Assembly (NCBI GenBank): GCA_022648325.1
Contig: JALCMG010000002.1
Coordinates: 156,449 to 220,448 of the forward strand
Direction of reading: 5' to 3'
Source: Olsenella sp.
Lineage (GTDB): Bacteria; Actinomycetota; Coriobacteriia; Coriobacteriales; Atopobiaceae
Length of the DNA: 64,000 bases
Positions 17,404-27,180 of the stretch are shown here, in pieces. The translations under genes and the position numbers were made by a program. The notes under the pieces were generated by a model that worked only from the letters and a program-made list of their open reading frames with translations, had not been told where the DNA came from and did no database searches. How positions within the stretch are numbered: the stretch's first letter is position 1; the number at the start of each line of letters is the position of its first letter.

Positions 17404-19494
17404 ATGGCAACGGACAAGGTCTCAGAGGAATACGGGAGCCTGCTGTTCACCGACAAGGACATGCAGGAGCGTCTCCCCAAGCCGACCTACAAGAAGCTCA
17501 TGCAGGTCATCAAGGAGGGCGCGCCTCTCGACATCGACATCGCCAACGAGGTCGCACACGCCATGAAGGAGTGGGCCCTCGAGAAGGGTGCCACGCACTA
17601 CACCCACTGGTTCCAGCCGCTTACGGGCATCACGTCCGAGAAGCACGACAGCTTCATCTCCCCCAACGGCGATGGCTCCGTGCTCATGACCTTCTCCGGC
17701 AAGGAGCTGGTCCAGGGCGAGCCCGACGCCTCGAGCTTCCCCTCCGGCGGCCTTCGCGCCACCTTCGAGGCCCGCGGCTACACGGTCTGGGATCCCACCA
17801 GCCCCGCCTTCATCAAGGACGAGGTCCTCTGCATCCCCACGGCCTTCATCAGCTACACCGGCGAGGCGCTCGACAAGAAGACCCCGCTGCTTCGCTCTGA
17901 GGTCGCCCTCGAGAAGCAGGCCAAGCGCTTGCTGGCCCTCTTTGGGCAGAAGCCGCATCGCGTCTATACCACCATCGGCCCGGAGCAGGAGTACTTCCTC
18001 ATCAAGGAGGAGGACTACCAGGCTCGCCCCGACCTCATCCTCACCGGCCGCACGCTCTTTGGCTGCGAGCCCGCAAAGGGTCAGGAGCTCGAGGAGCACT
18101 ACTTCGGCGCCATCCGCCCAACGGTCAACGAGTTCATGAAGGAGCTCGATGACGAGCTCTGGAAGCTCGGCATCCCCGCCAAGACCAAGCACAACGAGGT
18201 CGCACCGAGCCAGCACGAGCTCGCCCCCATCTTCGAGAAAGGCTTGCTTGCTATCGACGACAACCTCCTCACCATGGAAAAGATGAAGCTCATCGCCTCC
18301 CACCATGGCCTGGTCTGCCTGCAGCACGAGAAGCCCTTCAACTATGTGAACGGCTCCGGCAAGCACAATAACTGGTCGCTTTGTGCCGACAACAAGAACC
18401 TCCTTGAGCCGGGCGACGACCCTCAGGACAACCTCCAGTTCCTGGTCTTCCTCGCCTGCCTTGTGGCCGCCGTCGACGACCACGCGGACCTGCTGCGCAT
18501 GTCTGTTGCCTCTGCGGGTAACGACCACCGTCTCGGTGCCAACGAGGCGCCACCGGCAATTATCTCTGTCTTCCTGGGCGACGCTCTCACGCCTATCGTC
18601 GAGGCGCTCGTAAAGAAGGAGCAGCCTGAGGCCCACGATCGTGAGTCCATCGATCTTGGCGTCCCGCAGCTGCCCGAGGTCCTGCGCGACAACACCGACC
18701 GCAACCGCACTTCTCCGTTTGCCTTCACCGGCAACAAGTTCGAGTTCCGTATGTGCGGCAGCCAGCAGAACCTCTCTGACCCCAACGTCATCCTCAACAC
18801 CGCTGTCGCCGAGCAGTGCGAGCGCTTCGTCGACTACGTCGCCGACCGCGCCGACGAGGATTTCACCACCGTTGCCATGCGCTTCGTGCGTCACACCTTC
18901 CGTGATCACCAGCGCATCCTCTTCGACGGCAACGGCTACTCCGAGGAGTGGGAGACCGAGGCGGCCCGTCGCGGCCTGCCCAACTTCAAGACCACGCCCG
19001 ACGCCCTGCCTGCGCTGGCCAAGCCCGAGAACATCAAGTTCTTCGAGAAGTACGGTGTCCTTAGTGAGCCCGAGGTTCATGCCCGCTACGTGGCGAAGGC
19101 CGAGCAGTACGCCAAGCTTCTCAACATCGAGGCCAACACCATGGTCTACATGACGCGCCACATGTACCTGCCTGCCCTCTTCGACTACTCCGGCGATATC
19201 GCCACGAGCGTCGCAACCAAGGCCGAGCTGGGCATCGACGCCAAGGCCGAGAAGAAGATGGTGAGCGTCCTCACCGACGGCATCAACGCTATCTCCGATG
19301 CCGTTGACGACCTCGAGGCCAAGAATGCACAGGCCAAGGGTCTTGAGGATCCGCAGGCTGCCGACGACTGCTACCGTGACGTCGTCATCCCCGCGATGAC
19401 CACGCTGCGCACCGCTGTCGATGACATGGAGAAGGTCTGCGGTCACGACTACTGGCCCGTCCCGAGCTACAACAAGATGCTCTTCTACGTGTAA
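17404..19494 (+). CDS. glnN: Glutamine synthetase type III
   Basis: ATP-dependent synthesis of glutamine from glutamate and ammonia in the cytoplasm; the GS half of GS/GOGAT. The 696-residue protein matches GSIII length. Family hallmarks are the N-terminal THWFQPLTG with EKHDSF, the GPEQEYFLI active-site glutamate segment, [32 protein letters not shown] and the C-terminal [18 protein letters not shown] use ATG 17404 because it gives the family N-terminus [15 protein letters not shown] and is preceded by AGGAG and GAGG; the frame is open further upstream but non-coding in character. It is monocistronic, followed by a strong terminator. Confidence 0.96.
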   Translation: MATDKVSEEYGSLLFTDKDMQERLPKPTYKKLMQVIKEGAPLDIDIANEVAHAMKEWALEKGATHYTHWFQPLTGITSEKHDSFISPNGDGSVLMTFSGKELVQGEPDASSFPSGGLRATFEARGYTVWDPTSPAFIKDEVLCIPTAFISYTGEALDKKTPLLRSEVALEKQAKRLLALFGQKPHRVYTTIGPEQEYFLIKEEDYQARPDLILTGRTLFGCEPAKGQELEEHYFGAIRPTVNEFMKELDDELWKLGIPAKTKHNEVAPSQHELAPIFEKGLLAIDDNLLTMEKMKLIASHHGLVCLQHEKPFNYVNGSGKHNNWSLCADNKNLLEPGDDPQDNLQFLVFLACLVAAVDDHADLLRMSVASAGNDHRLGANEAPPAIISVFLGDALTPIVEALVKKEQPEAHDRESIDLGVPQLPEVLRDNTDRNRTSPFAFTGNKFEFRMCGSQQNLSDPNVILNTAVAEQCERFVDYVADRADEDFTTVAMRFVRHTFRDHQRILFDGNGYSEEWETEAARRGLPNFKTTPDALPALAKPENIKFFEKYGVLSEPEVHARYVAKAEQYAKLLNIEANTMVYMTRHMYLPALFDYSGDIATSVATKAELGIDAKAEKKMVSVLTDGINAISDAVDDLEAKNAQAKGLEDPQAADDCYRDVVIPAMTTLRTAVDDMEKVCGHDYWPVPSYNKMLFYV

Positions 19495-19521
19495 GCGCAG
19501 AGCAGGTCGAGTAATGGGAGC

Positions 19522-19560
19522 CCCTCCGCAACTAGAGTTGCGGAGGGCCCTTCCTTCTTT
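19522..19560 (+). terminator. Rho-independent terminator of glnN
   Basis: Perfect 12-base arms CCCTCCGCAACT (19522-19533) and its complement (19536-19547), followed by a T-rich run ending TTCTTT. It starts 27 bases after the glnN stop. Confidence 0.9.
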
Positions 19561-19615
19561 ATCGCAGCAGCTGTAAAACGCCCCTCCAAAGACATTGAAG
19601 GTGTCACTCTGTTCT

Positions 19616-19754
19616 AAAATTGCGGTTGCCGGCCCAAATTCGGGGTTTCGCTTAGTATCACCCCACGGGTGCCATTTCCCTACCTGCGGCTCCGCAAAAA
19701 GTTAGGGTTTTCGTACTCGGCAATTCTCGTAAAAAGGGCCGGCAACCGAAAATT
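19616..19754. repeat. 139-bp palindromic-end element, copy A (MITE-like)
   Basis: The ends are inverted: CGGTTGCCGGCCC (19623-19635) pairs exactly with GGGCCGGCAACCG (19736-19748), extended outward by A/T-rich AAAATT. The interior matches, in inverted orientation, the element at 47391-47531 over most of its length: shared blocks include CGCTTAGTATCACC, ACCTGCGGCTCCGCAAAAAG and TTCGTACTC. The stem base pair at the seventh arm base is C-G in this copy and A-T in the other, so pairing is conserved while sequence changed. No transposase is encoded. Confidence 0.85.
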
Positions 19755-19908
19755 CTGGGCAGCGAGCTCTCGACACCATGGACTCAGGCCGATGAGAACA
19801 AGTGGTTGGGGCCCAAACCACGCGCGACTCAGCGATGGCTGGCCGCCGCCCGCGCGGTCGCCGCCAACAAGTCCCCGCGACACAGGTCTCCGCGACCGCC
19901 GAGCTCCC

Positions 19909-20448
19909 CTACGCCCGATGGTCGCTCGACATGCGGACGCCATCCACGATGCGAACGACGCCCGCATAGATAAGCGCAATCCCGCAGATAACCATCGCCG
20001 TGTCGGCGAAGAGCCCGGGCGAGAACAAAACGAGGGCACCAAGAACGATCGCGAGAATCGCCCCCGCCTTTGCAATGCCGGCGCTCGGAAGGCCAAGGGT
20101 CTGCATCGCGTTCGCCCCATACAATGAGTTAAGGCCAGAAACCAGAATGAAGATGCCCAGAAGGATGAAGATCCACGTCACAAAGAAGCCGGGCATGTTC
20201 ACGAGGAGGACGCCAAAGAGCAGCTCGACAATACCTGCGTAGAGGTCGGCGGTCGAGAGGATCACGCTCCATCGCGTGAGGGCGCTCGCCAAGGAGACGA
20301 CGCCCATGATAACCAGCACCCATCCCAGCATGACCGTTATGGTAATCATCGCCGTCTTGGGATTGGTGAAGAGAATGAATCCCATGATCGCCAGAGCCGC
20401 ACCGGAAACGATGGTTCCCAGCTTGGTGCTCGTAATCTTGCTGTCCAT
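19909..20448 (-). CDS. HdeD-like DUF308 membrane protein
   Basis: Integral membrane protein of 179 residues with six predicted helices arranged as repeated helix pairs, the DUF308 pattern found in the E. coli acid-resistance protein HdeD. Typical stretches are IVSGAALAIMGFILFTNPKT, LGWVLVIMGVVSLASAL, IVELLFGVLLVNMPGFF and GAILAIVLGALVLFSPGL; each repeat carries a helix-capping NP/MPG/SPG turn. It is a single-gene unit between the copy A repeat element and the ABC importer operon. Function in this lineage is unknown; stress or membrane roles are guesses from the family. Confidence 0.85.
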   Translation of the reverse strand: MDSKITSTKLGTIVSGAALAIMGFILFTNPKTAMITITVMLGWVLVIMGVVSLASALTRWSVILSTADLYAGIVELLFGVLLVNMPGFFVTWIFILLGIFILVSGLNSLYGANAMQTLGLPSAGIAKAGAILAIVLGALVLFSPGLFADTAMVICGIALIYAGVVRIVDGVRMSSDHRA

Positions 20449-20521
20449 GGATGCCTCCAGACACGCGAGTCAAACTAACTAGTCAGCTCATACCCATCAG
20501 TGGCGCCGACCAACACCAAGA

Positions 20522-20559
20522 GCGGGCGGCCCCTGCGCCATGGCGTAGGGGCCGCCCGC
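20522..20559. terminator. Strong hairpin downstream of the ABC importer operon
   Basis: GCGGGCGGCCCCT (20522-20534) pairs perfectly with its complement at 20547-20559 around a 12-base loop. It lies just past the 29-base palindrome at the end of the ABC ATPase gene on the minus strand. No T-run is present. Confidence 0.6.
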
Positions 20560-20563
20560 AGAA

Positions 20564-20589
20564 TGAGACAAAGGGACAGTCCCTTTGTC

Positions 20590-20592
<3 letters not shown>
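20564..20592. repeat. 29-bp palindrome, copy 2, carrying the stop codon of the ABC ATPase gene
   Basis: Identical to 5247-5275: 14-base arms TGAGACAAAGGGAC and complement around one A. The minus-strand arm supplies the TGA stop (20592-20590) of the ABC ATP-binding protein, as copy 1 does for its two neighbours. Confidence 0.9.
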
Positions 20593-21666
<1,074 letters not shown>

Positions 21667-21669
21667 GGG

Positions 21670-23391
21670 TTACTCCCCCTCGCTCTTGGCGTTGATCTTT
21701 GCGCTGGTGCCGAAATGCTTGATGAAGAGGTTCATGAGCAGGACGGCCGCATAGGTGATGATGATGAGGATCGTCGCGAATGCGCAGGCGATGCCGTAGG
21801 CGCCCTTCTCGGCGTACTCGTTGATCTGGACGGTGATCATGAGGGTCTGCGGCGTGACGAGCAGGATGACGGCGGAGATAGCCGTGATGGAGCGCACGAA
21901 CGCAGTCACGAGACCGGAGAGGAACGAGTCCTTGATGAGCGGCAGCGTGACGGTCATGAAGACCTGGAAGCTGTTGGCGCCCATGTCGTACGCGGACTCC
22001 TCGATGGACTTGTCGATCTGGCGCAACGCCGAGATGCCGGAACGGGTTCCGGTGGGGAGCGACCTCACGATGAACACGATGACGAGAATGGCAGCGGTTC
22101 CGTAGAGACCCTGCATGAAGCCCGTATGGAAGACGCCACTGGAGAAGCCGCGGATGAAGCCGACACCGAGGACGGTACCGGGAACCGCCATGGCGAGCAT
22201 GGAGACAAACTCAATGAAGCCGCGGCCGGGGAAGCGCCTCTTCACGACGAGGTAGGCAATGACCATTGAGAGGAGAGCCGTGAGCGGCGCCGCGAGGAGC
22301 GACAGGCCAAACGAGTCGGCGAAGGCCTCGAAGCCGTGGTGAAGCGTGAAGACCTGGATGAACCACTTGGGCGTGAGCGAGTAGTCATAGCCCCACGTCT
22401 TGAACAGGGCGCCAAACGGGACGCAGATGTAGAGCGCCACGACAAAGATGGCGACCGCGCCGCAGAGCACGGAGAGCGGGATGCGCACAGAGTTGTCGGT
22501 GATGAGCATGCGACCACGCGCGGCCTTGCCCGTGAGGGTGGCCGTGCTCTTGCGCTCGAGCATGTACTTCTGGACGATGAACATGACGAGCGTGATGCCG
22601 AGAAGCACGCACGACATGGCAGATGCGCCCTGCTTGTCGTAGGCACCCGTGATCTGCAGGTAGATGGACGTGGCAAGCGTGTCGTAGGAGCCACCGATGA
22701 TCATGGGGTTCGCGAAATCGGCGATGGACTCCATGAAGGAGACGAGAAACGCGTTGCCCATGCCCGGCAGGATGAGCGGCAGGGTGACGCTGGTGAAGAC
22801 CTTCCAGCGGGAGGCACCCATGTCGCGGGCGGCCTCCTCGAGCGAGGGGTCGATGTTTCTCAGGAGTCCCCTGAACATCATGTAGCACACCGGGAAGAAC
22901 GTGAGCGTCTGGACGAGGGCAATGCCCCAGAACCCGTAGACGTTGTTGTCGTAGATCCCCAGGAGCGAGCGGGTGATGAGCCCGGCCTTGCCAAAGAGCA
23001 AGATCACGGAGAGCGAAAGCACGAACGGAGGAGAGACCACCGGGAGCATGGAGACGAGCTTGAAGAGCCCGCTCATGAGGCGCGACTTGAGGTTGACGTA
23101 AACCTCAACATAGGCAAAGAGCAGGCCGATGAGTGTCGCCACGATGCCCACGAAAAGCCCCAAGACGAGGGTGTTGCTGATGGCCGTCTCGAAGGACGGC
23201 ATCGCCAGCACGCGCTGGAACACCGAAAGCGTGGGTCCCGACTCCCCCACCACGGAATCCACGAGCAGGATTGCCAGCGGATACAGGATGAACAGAGTCA
23301 AGAACACGATCAGGACGATGATCGTGGTGACAAGTATTGGGTCGGCAAGCAGCTTCTTCTGGTCCAGCCGAGCACTCTGGCCTCGTGCCAT
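21670..23391 (-). CDS. ABC transporter permease, fused FbpB-type double permease
   Basis: Integral membrane channel of the importer, 573 residues with about 12 helices. It contains two permease domains in one chain, each with an EAA loop: EEAARDMGASRWKVFTSVTLPLILPG in the first half and EESAYDMGANSFQVFMTVTLPLIKDS in the second. Fused permeases of this kind occur in Fe3+ (FbpB/AfuB) and 2-aminoethylphosphonate-type systems. The gene lies 69 bases after the binding-protein gene and directly before the ATPase. Substrate cannot be settled from this subunit. Confidence 0.92.
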   Translation of the reverse strand: MARGQSARLDQKKLLADPILVTTIIVLIVFLTLFILYPLAILLVDSVVGESGPTLSVFQRVLAMPSFETAISNTLVLGLFVGIVATLIGLLFAYVEVYVNLKSRLMSGLFKLVSMLPVVSPPFVLSLSVILLFGKAGLITRSLLGIYDNNVYGFWGIALVQTLTFFPVCYMMFRGLLRNIDPSLEEAARDMGASRWKVFTSVTLPLILPGMGNAFLVSFMESIADFANPMIIGGSYDTLATSIYLQITGAYDKQGASAMSCVLLGITLVMFIVQKYMLERKSTATLTGKAARGRMLITDNSVRIPLSVLCGAVAIFVVALYICVPFGALFKTWGYDYSLTPKWFIQVFTLHHGFEAFADSFGLSLLAAPLTALLSMVIAYLVVKRRFPGRGFIEFVSMLAMAVPGTVLGVGFIRGFSSGVFHTGFMQGLYGTAAILVIVFIVRSLPTGTRSGISALRQIDKSIEESAYDMGANSFQVFMTVTLPLIKDSFLSGLVTAFVRSITAISAVILLVTPQTLMITVQINEYAEKGAYGIACAFATILIIITYAAVLLMNLFIKHFGTSAKINAKSEGE

Positions 23392-23460
23392 GGCATCTCT
23401 CCTCTCGCTTGACGCACGTCGCCCCGAGGCACACTGCGTCTCGGGGCGGATGGCACGCTG

Positions 23461-24615
23461 CTACTCGGTCTGGAAGCGGTCGTCGCCGCCACCGAGGGCG
23501 CTCATGATGTCGGAGACGTACTGCTCGGTGTTCTCCTTGGCGTCCTCGAAGTTGTAGTCCATGACGTTGTTGGGATCGAGGCCGTACTCCTCGGCGACAG
23601 CAGGCTGCTTGGCGTCGTCGATGACCAAGAACTGATAGGCGCCAACCTCCTGAGCACGCTCGACGCACTGCGGCGAGAGAGCGTACTCAATCCAGAGCTT
23701 GGCGGCGTTCTCGTGCTTGCATCCCTTGAAGATGGCCGTTGCGCCGACCTCGTAGGAGGTACCGGAGGACGGAATCACAAGGCCGATGTTGTCATAGCCG
23801 TTGTCGACAATCTGGTAGATGGCGTCGTGCAGGAAGCCGATGCCGATGGTGCACTCGCCGGTGCCCACGTTCTTGGACGGGCCGGAGCCACTCTTTGTGT
23901 AGACCTGCACGTTCTTGTCGAGGTTGACAAGGTACTTGATGCCGTCGTCGTGTCCGTACTTCTGGATGGCCGTGTTGAGGATGAGCTTTGCCGTACCGGC
24001 CGTGTTGTAGTTGGACATCCAGATGAGGTCCTTGTACTTCTCGTCGAGAAGGTCGGGCCAGTCCTGCGGGGCGTCGAGGCCCTTGCGGTCGAGCTCGTCC
24101 TTGTTGTAGAAGAAGCCGAGGATGCCCTTGTAGATGCCGTACCAGTTGCCGTCGGCGTCACGGAACTTGTCGGAGATGAGGTGGGAGGCGTTCTTGGCCT
24201 CGTAGGGCTCGAGGATGCCCTTGGTCACGGCAACGTTGTAAGGATCGGTGGTGCCACCGAACCAGACGTCCGCAGAGGGGTTGCCGTTCTCCTCCTCGAC
24301 CTTGGACTCTACCTCGCCCGTGGAGAGACGCTGGTAGGAGGTCTGGATGCCAAAGAGGTTCTGGAAGTGCTGGGCGCAGGCGGCCACGTGCTGCTCCTCG
24401 CAGGAGCCGTAGACCACGAGCTCGCCATCCTTCTTGGCGGCCTCGATTACGTCATCGCTCGCGATGCGGGAGAGGTCGTCGGAGCCGGAGCTTGAGCTGG
24501 TGTCAGTTCCGCTCGAGCTCGAGCTTGAGGAGCTTCCACCACATGCCGAGAGGCCGAGGCCAGCTGCGGCAATTGCGCTTGTGCCGAGAAACGCCCTACG
24601 CGAAACGTTCTTCAT
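23461..24615 (-). CDS. ABC transporter substrate-binding lipoprotein (FbpA/AfuA-like)
   Basis: Extracytoplasmic binding protein, 384 residues. The N-terminus has a twin-arginine motif (SRRAFLG, Arg 6-7), a hydrophobic stretch and the lipobox LSAC with Cys 25, so it is a probable Tat-exported lipoprotein, followed by a serine-rich linker. The mature part is a type II periplasmic fold (ELVVYGSCEEQHVAAC, ADVWFGGTTDPYN, GIYKGILGFFYNKDEL). I chose ATG 24615, which gives a proper signal peptide. Relatives bind Fe3+, phosphonates or sugar phosphates; no decisive ligand residues were identified here. First gene of the importer operon. Confidence 0.88.
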   Translation of the reverse strand: MKNVSRRAFLGTSAIAAAGLGLSACGGSSSSSSSSGTDTSSSSGSDDLSRIASDDVIEAAKKDGELVVYGSCEEQHVAACAQHFQNLFGIQTSYQRLSTGEVESKVEEENGNPSADVWFGGTTDPYNVAVTKGILEPYEAKNASHLISDKFRDADGNWYGIYKGILGFFYNKDELDRKGLDAPQDWPDLLDEKYKDLIWMSNYNTAGTAKLILNTAIQKYGHDDGIKYLVNLDKNVQVYTKSGSGPSKNVGTGECTIGIGFLHDAIYQIVDNGYDNIGLVIPSSGTSYEVGATAIFKGCKHENAAKLWIEYALSPQCVERAQEVGAYQFLVIDDAKQPAVAEEYGLDPNNVMDYNFEDAKENTEQYVSDIMSALGGGDDRFQTE

Positions 24616-24978
24616 GGAACACCCCAATCCAACGGACCCTCCCAAGGCCCGTTACTTCACGCCGCGGACAGGCCGCAGCTCTCCCTTTTCCGGGCAAGAT
24701 AGCCCAGTTCCTTTATGAATCTTTACACTAACCAGACGCTTGCATTGCAATCAATCGACTAGCGGGTATGTGCAATACCTCTGAGCGGCACTTATATGGA
24801 AAGGAACGGCGAGCGTCCTCCGAACGGCTCATCAGTTTTTCTGCACGAGGCTGGCGCGCCGCGGCCCTGCGGTGGCCTCGCGCCGTGGCTTCTCGCCATT
24901 GAGGGAAAATCCGATTGTTTAGAAGTGGCTACCGCTCGGAAAATGCAGGACGGCACCGGGGGAGAAGCCCCCAGCGCA
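24616..24978. other. Intergenic region between the ABC importer and mntP
   Basis: The 363 bases contain the upstream region of the importer operon and the 3' end region of mntP. The only structured feature seen is the dyad repeat at 24908-24949. No small gene with a convincing SD was found. Confidence 0.4.
24908..24949 (+). repeat. Dyad repeat, diverged third copy of the 61.2-kb family
   Basis: TCCGATTGTTTAG, a 6-base loop, then CTACCGCTCGGAA and AATGCAGG. It matches the two copies at 61196-61299 in order, loop length and trailing sequence, with one base missing in the right arm. All three lie in the same orientation in intergenic DNA. Confidence 0.7.
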
Positions 24979-25437
24979 CTACCCCAGCAGCGCCTTGAGG
25001 CCGATGCCGATAAGCACGCAACCGCCAAGGATCTCGGCGCGGTCGCCAAGCAGCGTGCCGAGCTTGCGGCCAAGCACCAGCGCGACTACGCAGCAGATGA
25101 CGGTGGTCACACCGATGGTGCACGCGGAAAAGGCAAGGCCTACCGCCTGGGCACGGAGGGACACGCCAACGGCAAAGGCGTCGATGGCGGTGCCGCCAAT
25201 GATCCCCAGGATAACGAGGGTCACGATACCCGCATGGCTCTCGATGAGCTCGGCGGCAATCCCGCCCAGGTAGTAGCCCGCCACGGGCATGAGGGCCTGG
25301 AATGCCCCAAAGAAGGTGGGCATGAGCGCAAGCCTTGAAGCGCGCTCATCTCTGTATGCAAACGTGTTGGAGATGGTGACCGAGAGGGCGTCCGCCGAGA
25401 GGGCAAGGCCGAGCAGGACAATCTCTAGCAGACTCAA
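24979..25437 (-). CDS. mntP: MntP-like manganese efflux pump
   Basis: Small inner-membrane exporter of about 152 residues with six helices. The first helix LEIVLLGLALSADALSVTIS carries the conserved Asp (SADALS, as MDAFA in MntP), and the fourth carries GGTAIDAFAVGVSLRAQ, the second conserved acidic motif. I prefer the TTG at 25437, with AAGGAG five to six bases upstream, over the longer frame to 25548 whose extension is not MntP-like. The region upstream holds a 14-base palindrome of DtxR/MntR type. Export of Mn2+ is inferred from family; loops are shorter than in E. coli. Confidence 0.8.
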   Translation of the reverse strand: MSLLEIVLLGLALSADALSVTISNTFAYRDERASRLALMPTFFGAFQALMPVAGYYLGGIAAELIESHAGIVTLVILGIIGGTAIDAFAVGVSLRAQAVGLAFSACTIGVTTVICCVVALVLGRKLGTLLGDRAEILGGCVLIGIGLKALLG

Positions 25438-25549
25438 TACAGCTCCTTGGCAGCGGGAGGTTTGGTTCACAACGGCAATTAAAGAGCCAATGGTAGCCAA
25501 GCAAGCCCATGGTAAGGTGATGCTTGTCTCGCTCCCCAAAACGAACAAG

Positions 25550-25563
25550 TTAGATTATCCTAA
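25550..25563. promoter_or_regulatory. DtxR/MntR-like palindrome upstream of mntP
   Basis: TTAGATTATCCTAA has TTAG and CTAA ends and internal symmetry, resembling the metal-regulator boxes of the DtxR/MntR family. Outer bases CAAG/CTTG extend the dyad. It lies 113 bases upstream of the mntP start and 69 bases before the divergent gene, so it could serve either. Confidence 0.45.
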
Positions 25564-25631
25564 AGACTTGATTTCGTCTGTAGTGGGTCGACAAGCGCTA
25601 CCCACGCACAACACACCCGAGGAGTGCGCGC

Positions 25632-26552
25632 ATGCCCTCTCTGATAACGCATCACATCTTTGGCGAGGACGCCGCACAGCGCCTTCCCGAAGGTCTTATC
25701 AACGGCGAGGAGGAACTTCTCGCCTTTCTTCTGGCAAACGAGGGTCCAGATCCGTTCTTCGTGTGCTTTAGCACCATCCCGGCGCGCGTTGCGGCATGCC
25801 GTCACCTTGCGCGAGATATGCACGACGGCCATGTTACCAAGGCCTTTAAGGACATCCGCTCCTCCGTGGGTCGCCTCCCCGTTGAGGACGAGGGCATTGG
25901 CAGGGCGTTTGCGCTGGGGCTTCTCGGCCACTATATGCTGGACCGCACAGCGCATCCCCTAATCTATTCGCAGCAGTATGCGCTGCTCGAGCAGCCAGAG
26001 CTCTCAGACGCATCGCATGAGATCCATGCCATCATCGAGAGTGACATCGACTCCTGGATTTTGTGGGAGAAGCGCCACGCCACGGTACTCGAGCACCACC
26101 CGGCATCGGACCTCATGCGCACCGCGCGCATAGACCGCGTTGGCGGGACGGTTTTCTCGCAGGTGGCCTTTGCCGTATTTGACCTCAACGTTGGCCCCGA
26201 GGAGTACGGCGCAGCCGTGAGCGACTACCAGTGGGTCTATCGCAGGATCGAACCCGCAGGTTCGGCCAAGACGCGGCTCATAGGCACCGTCGAGCGCCTG
26301 GCGCGACCCCACTCGATGGCCGAGTCCTTCGCACACCGTGTGACCAAGTCCGACGAGTGCGTCTCGGCAAACCTCGAACGGCGCAAGTGGACCAATCCCT
26401 TCACGGGCGAGAGGAGCCACGCGAGCTTTGCTGACCTCTTCGAGGAGGCGCTGGGAGCGTACCCGCAGATTGCGGAGGCGTTTGTCCGCGCGGACTGGGA
26501 GCGCTTCGACGCAGCGGTTGGTGGCCTCAACTACGACGGCCGGCCGATGTAG
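25632..26552 (+). CDS. Zinc-dependent phospholipase C-like family protein
   Basis: A 306-residue cytosolic-looking protein (no signal peptide) related to the zinc-dependent phospholipase C/S1-P1 nuclease fold. Histidine/aspartate motifs expected of metal ligands are present: THHIFGEDA at the N-terminus, NEGPDPFFVC, LGLLGHYMLDRTAHPLIY and HEIHAIIESDID. Proteins of this family are common in Firmicutes and Coriobacteriia but uncharacterised. GAGGAG precedes ATG 25632. It is a single gene divergent from mntP. Phospholipase activity should not be assumed. Confidence 0.75.
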   Translation: MPSLITHHIFGEDAAQRLPEGLINGEEELLAFLLANEGPDPFFVCFSTIPARVAACRHLARDMHDGHVTKAFKDIRSSVGRLPVEDEGIGRAFALGLLGHYMLDRTAHPLIYSQQYALLEQPELSDASHEIHAIIESDIDSWILWEKRHATVLEHHPASDLMRTARIDRVGGTVFSQVAFAVFDLNVGPEEYGAAVSDYQWVYRRIEPAGSAKTRLIGTVERLARPHSMAESFAHRVTKSDECVSANLERRKWTNPFTGERSHASFADLFEEALGAYPQIAEAFVRADWERFDAAVGGLNYDGRPM

Positions 26553-26599
26553 GTACCGCTGCTACTGTTCTTCTCGCCCCTCGCCCTCGCCGTCTCTCG

Positions 26600-26689
26600 C
26601 CCCCGTTCTTTAGCGGTATCTGAGAATTTTCTTGGCATTTCCGCAGGTAAATCTCAGCGGTATTCTCAGAAACCGATAAGGAACGGGGG
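26600..26689. repeat. 90-bp element with 28-bp inverted ends
   Basis: Arms 26600-26627 and 26662-26689 pair at 25 of 28 positions; they begin CCCCCGTTC and end GAACGGGGG, with inner TCTGAGAAT/ATTCTCAGA. The 34-base middle contains CATTTCCGCAGGT. The element starts 48 bases after the upstream gene and overlaps the last codons of the small frame on the minus strand. Confidence 0.85.
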
Positions 26690-27049
26690 GATCAGAGAGA
26701 GCCGGGAGACGGAGGCGGGGACTACAGCCAGACGAGGGTATCGGGGGGGCGTTGGCTCTTCCCCTTCATCGTCTGAACCGGAATTGGCACCAGCGGCGCC
26801 TCCCGTTGGCCCCGTCCACTCGGATGACTCTTCGAGCCATGTCCTCGTTGGCTCATCAAGGTCCGGCGTGTCCTTCTCGACGCCGTCCTCCATCCAGAGG
26901 AGCTTGTCGGGCTCGCTCTGTGCCTCCTGGTACCAGAGAAAACCATCCCTCCCGAAGGCATCGGCCCGCCGAGCCCCTCCCCTTTTGAGCGAGAGATGCC
27001 TCTCTCGCATCTCGGTCATCCTGAGCGGTGCGGACGAGGCGTGTGACAT
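26666..27049 (-). CDS. Small hypothetical protein
   Basis: A 127-residue frame with an unusually good ribosome site, GGAGG seven bases before the ATG. The middle part (DGFLWYQEAQSEPDKLLWME, then DGVEKDTPDLDEPTRTWLEE) uses G/C-ending codons like real genes here and is acidic; the C-terminal 30 residues are encoded by the palindromic element and look accidental. I recognise no family. It lies downstream of gltD beyond a strong hairpin, so it is probably its own unit. It may be a real short gene truncated or extended by insertion of the element. Confidence 0.4.
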   Translation of the reverse strand: MSHASSAPLRMTEMRERHLSLKRGGARRADAFGRDGFLWYQEAQSEPDKLLWMEDGVEKDTPDLDEPTRTWLEESSEWTGPTGGAAGANSGSDDEGEEPTPPRYPRLAVVPASVSRLSLIPPFLIGF

Positions 27050-27141
27050 GGCCCTTCCTCCAATCGGGAACGAGACGAGCAGAAGCGGGCGACAAGTACG
27101 ACAAGAACTGCGGGGTGACGAGGAACGCGCCCCCTAAAGCG

Positions 27142-27171
27142 CTCGGCCGGTCCCCGGGGGGGCCGACCGAG
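27142..27171. terminator. Hairpin downstream of gltBD
   Basis: CTCGGCCGGTCCCC (27142-27155) pairs imperfectly with GGGGGGCCGACCGAG (27157-27171), ten bases past the gltD stop on the minus strand. A modest T-rich stretch follows (GCGCTTTAGG). Confidence 0.6.
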
Positions 27172-27180
27172 AGTCAGGCC

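Noticed and set aside
17422..19446. A 674-codon open frame antisense to glnN
   Set aside because: Same shadow effect; the plus-strand frame is a complete GSIII.
19669..20127. A protein encoded by the 140-bp element (peptide with IAEYE...NFLRSRR in both copies)
   Set aside because: Both copies can be read as related peptides, but the similarity follows from the conserved DNA, there is no SD, and the frames run into unrelated sequence.
25438..25631. A manganese (yybP-ykoY) riboswitch in front of mntP
   Set aside because: A GGGGAG segment is present, but I could not trace the conserved paired elements of that riboswitch.
26240..26270. A tRNA-like GGTTCGA element
   Set aside because: The sequence falls inside the coding frame of the phospholipase C-like gene and no cloverleaf arms are present.
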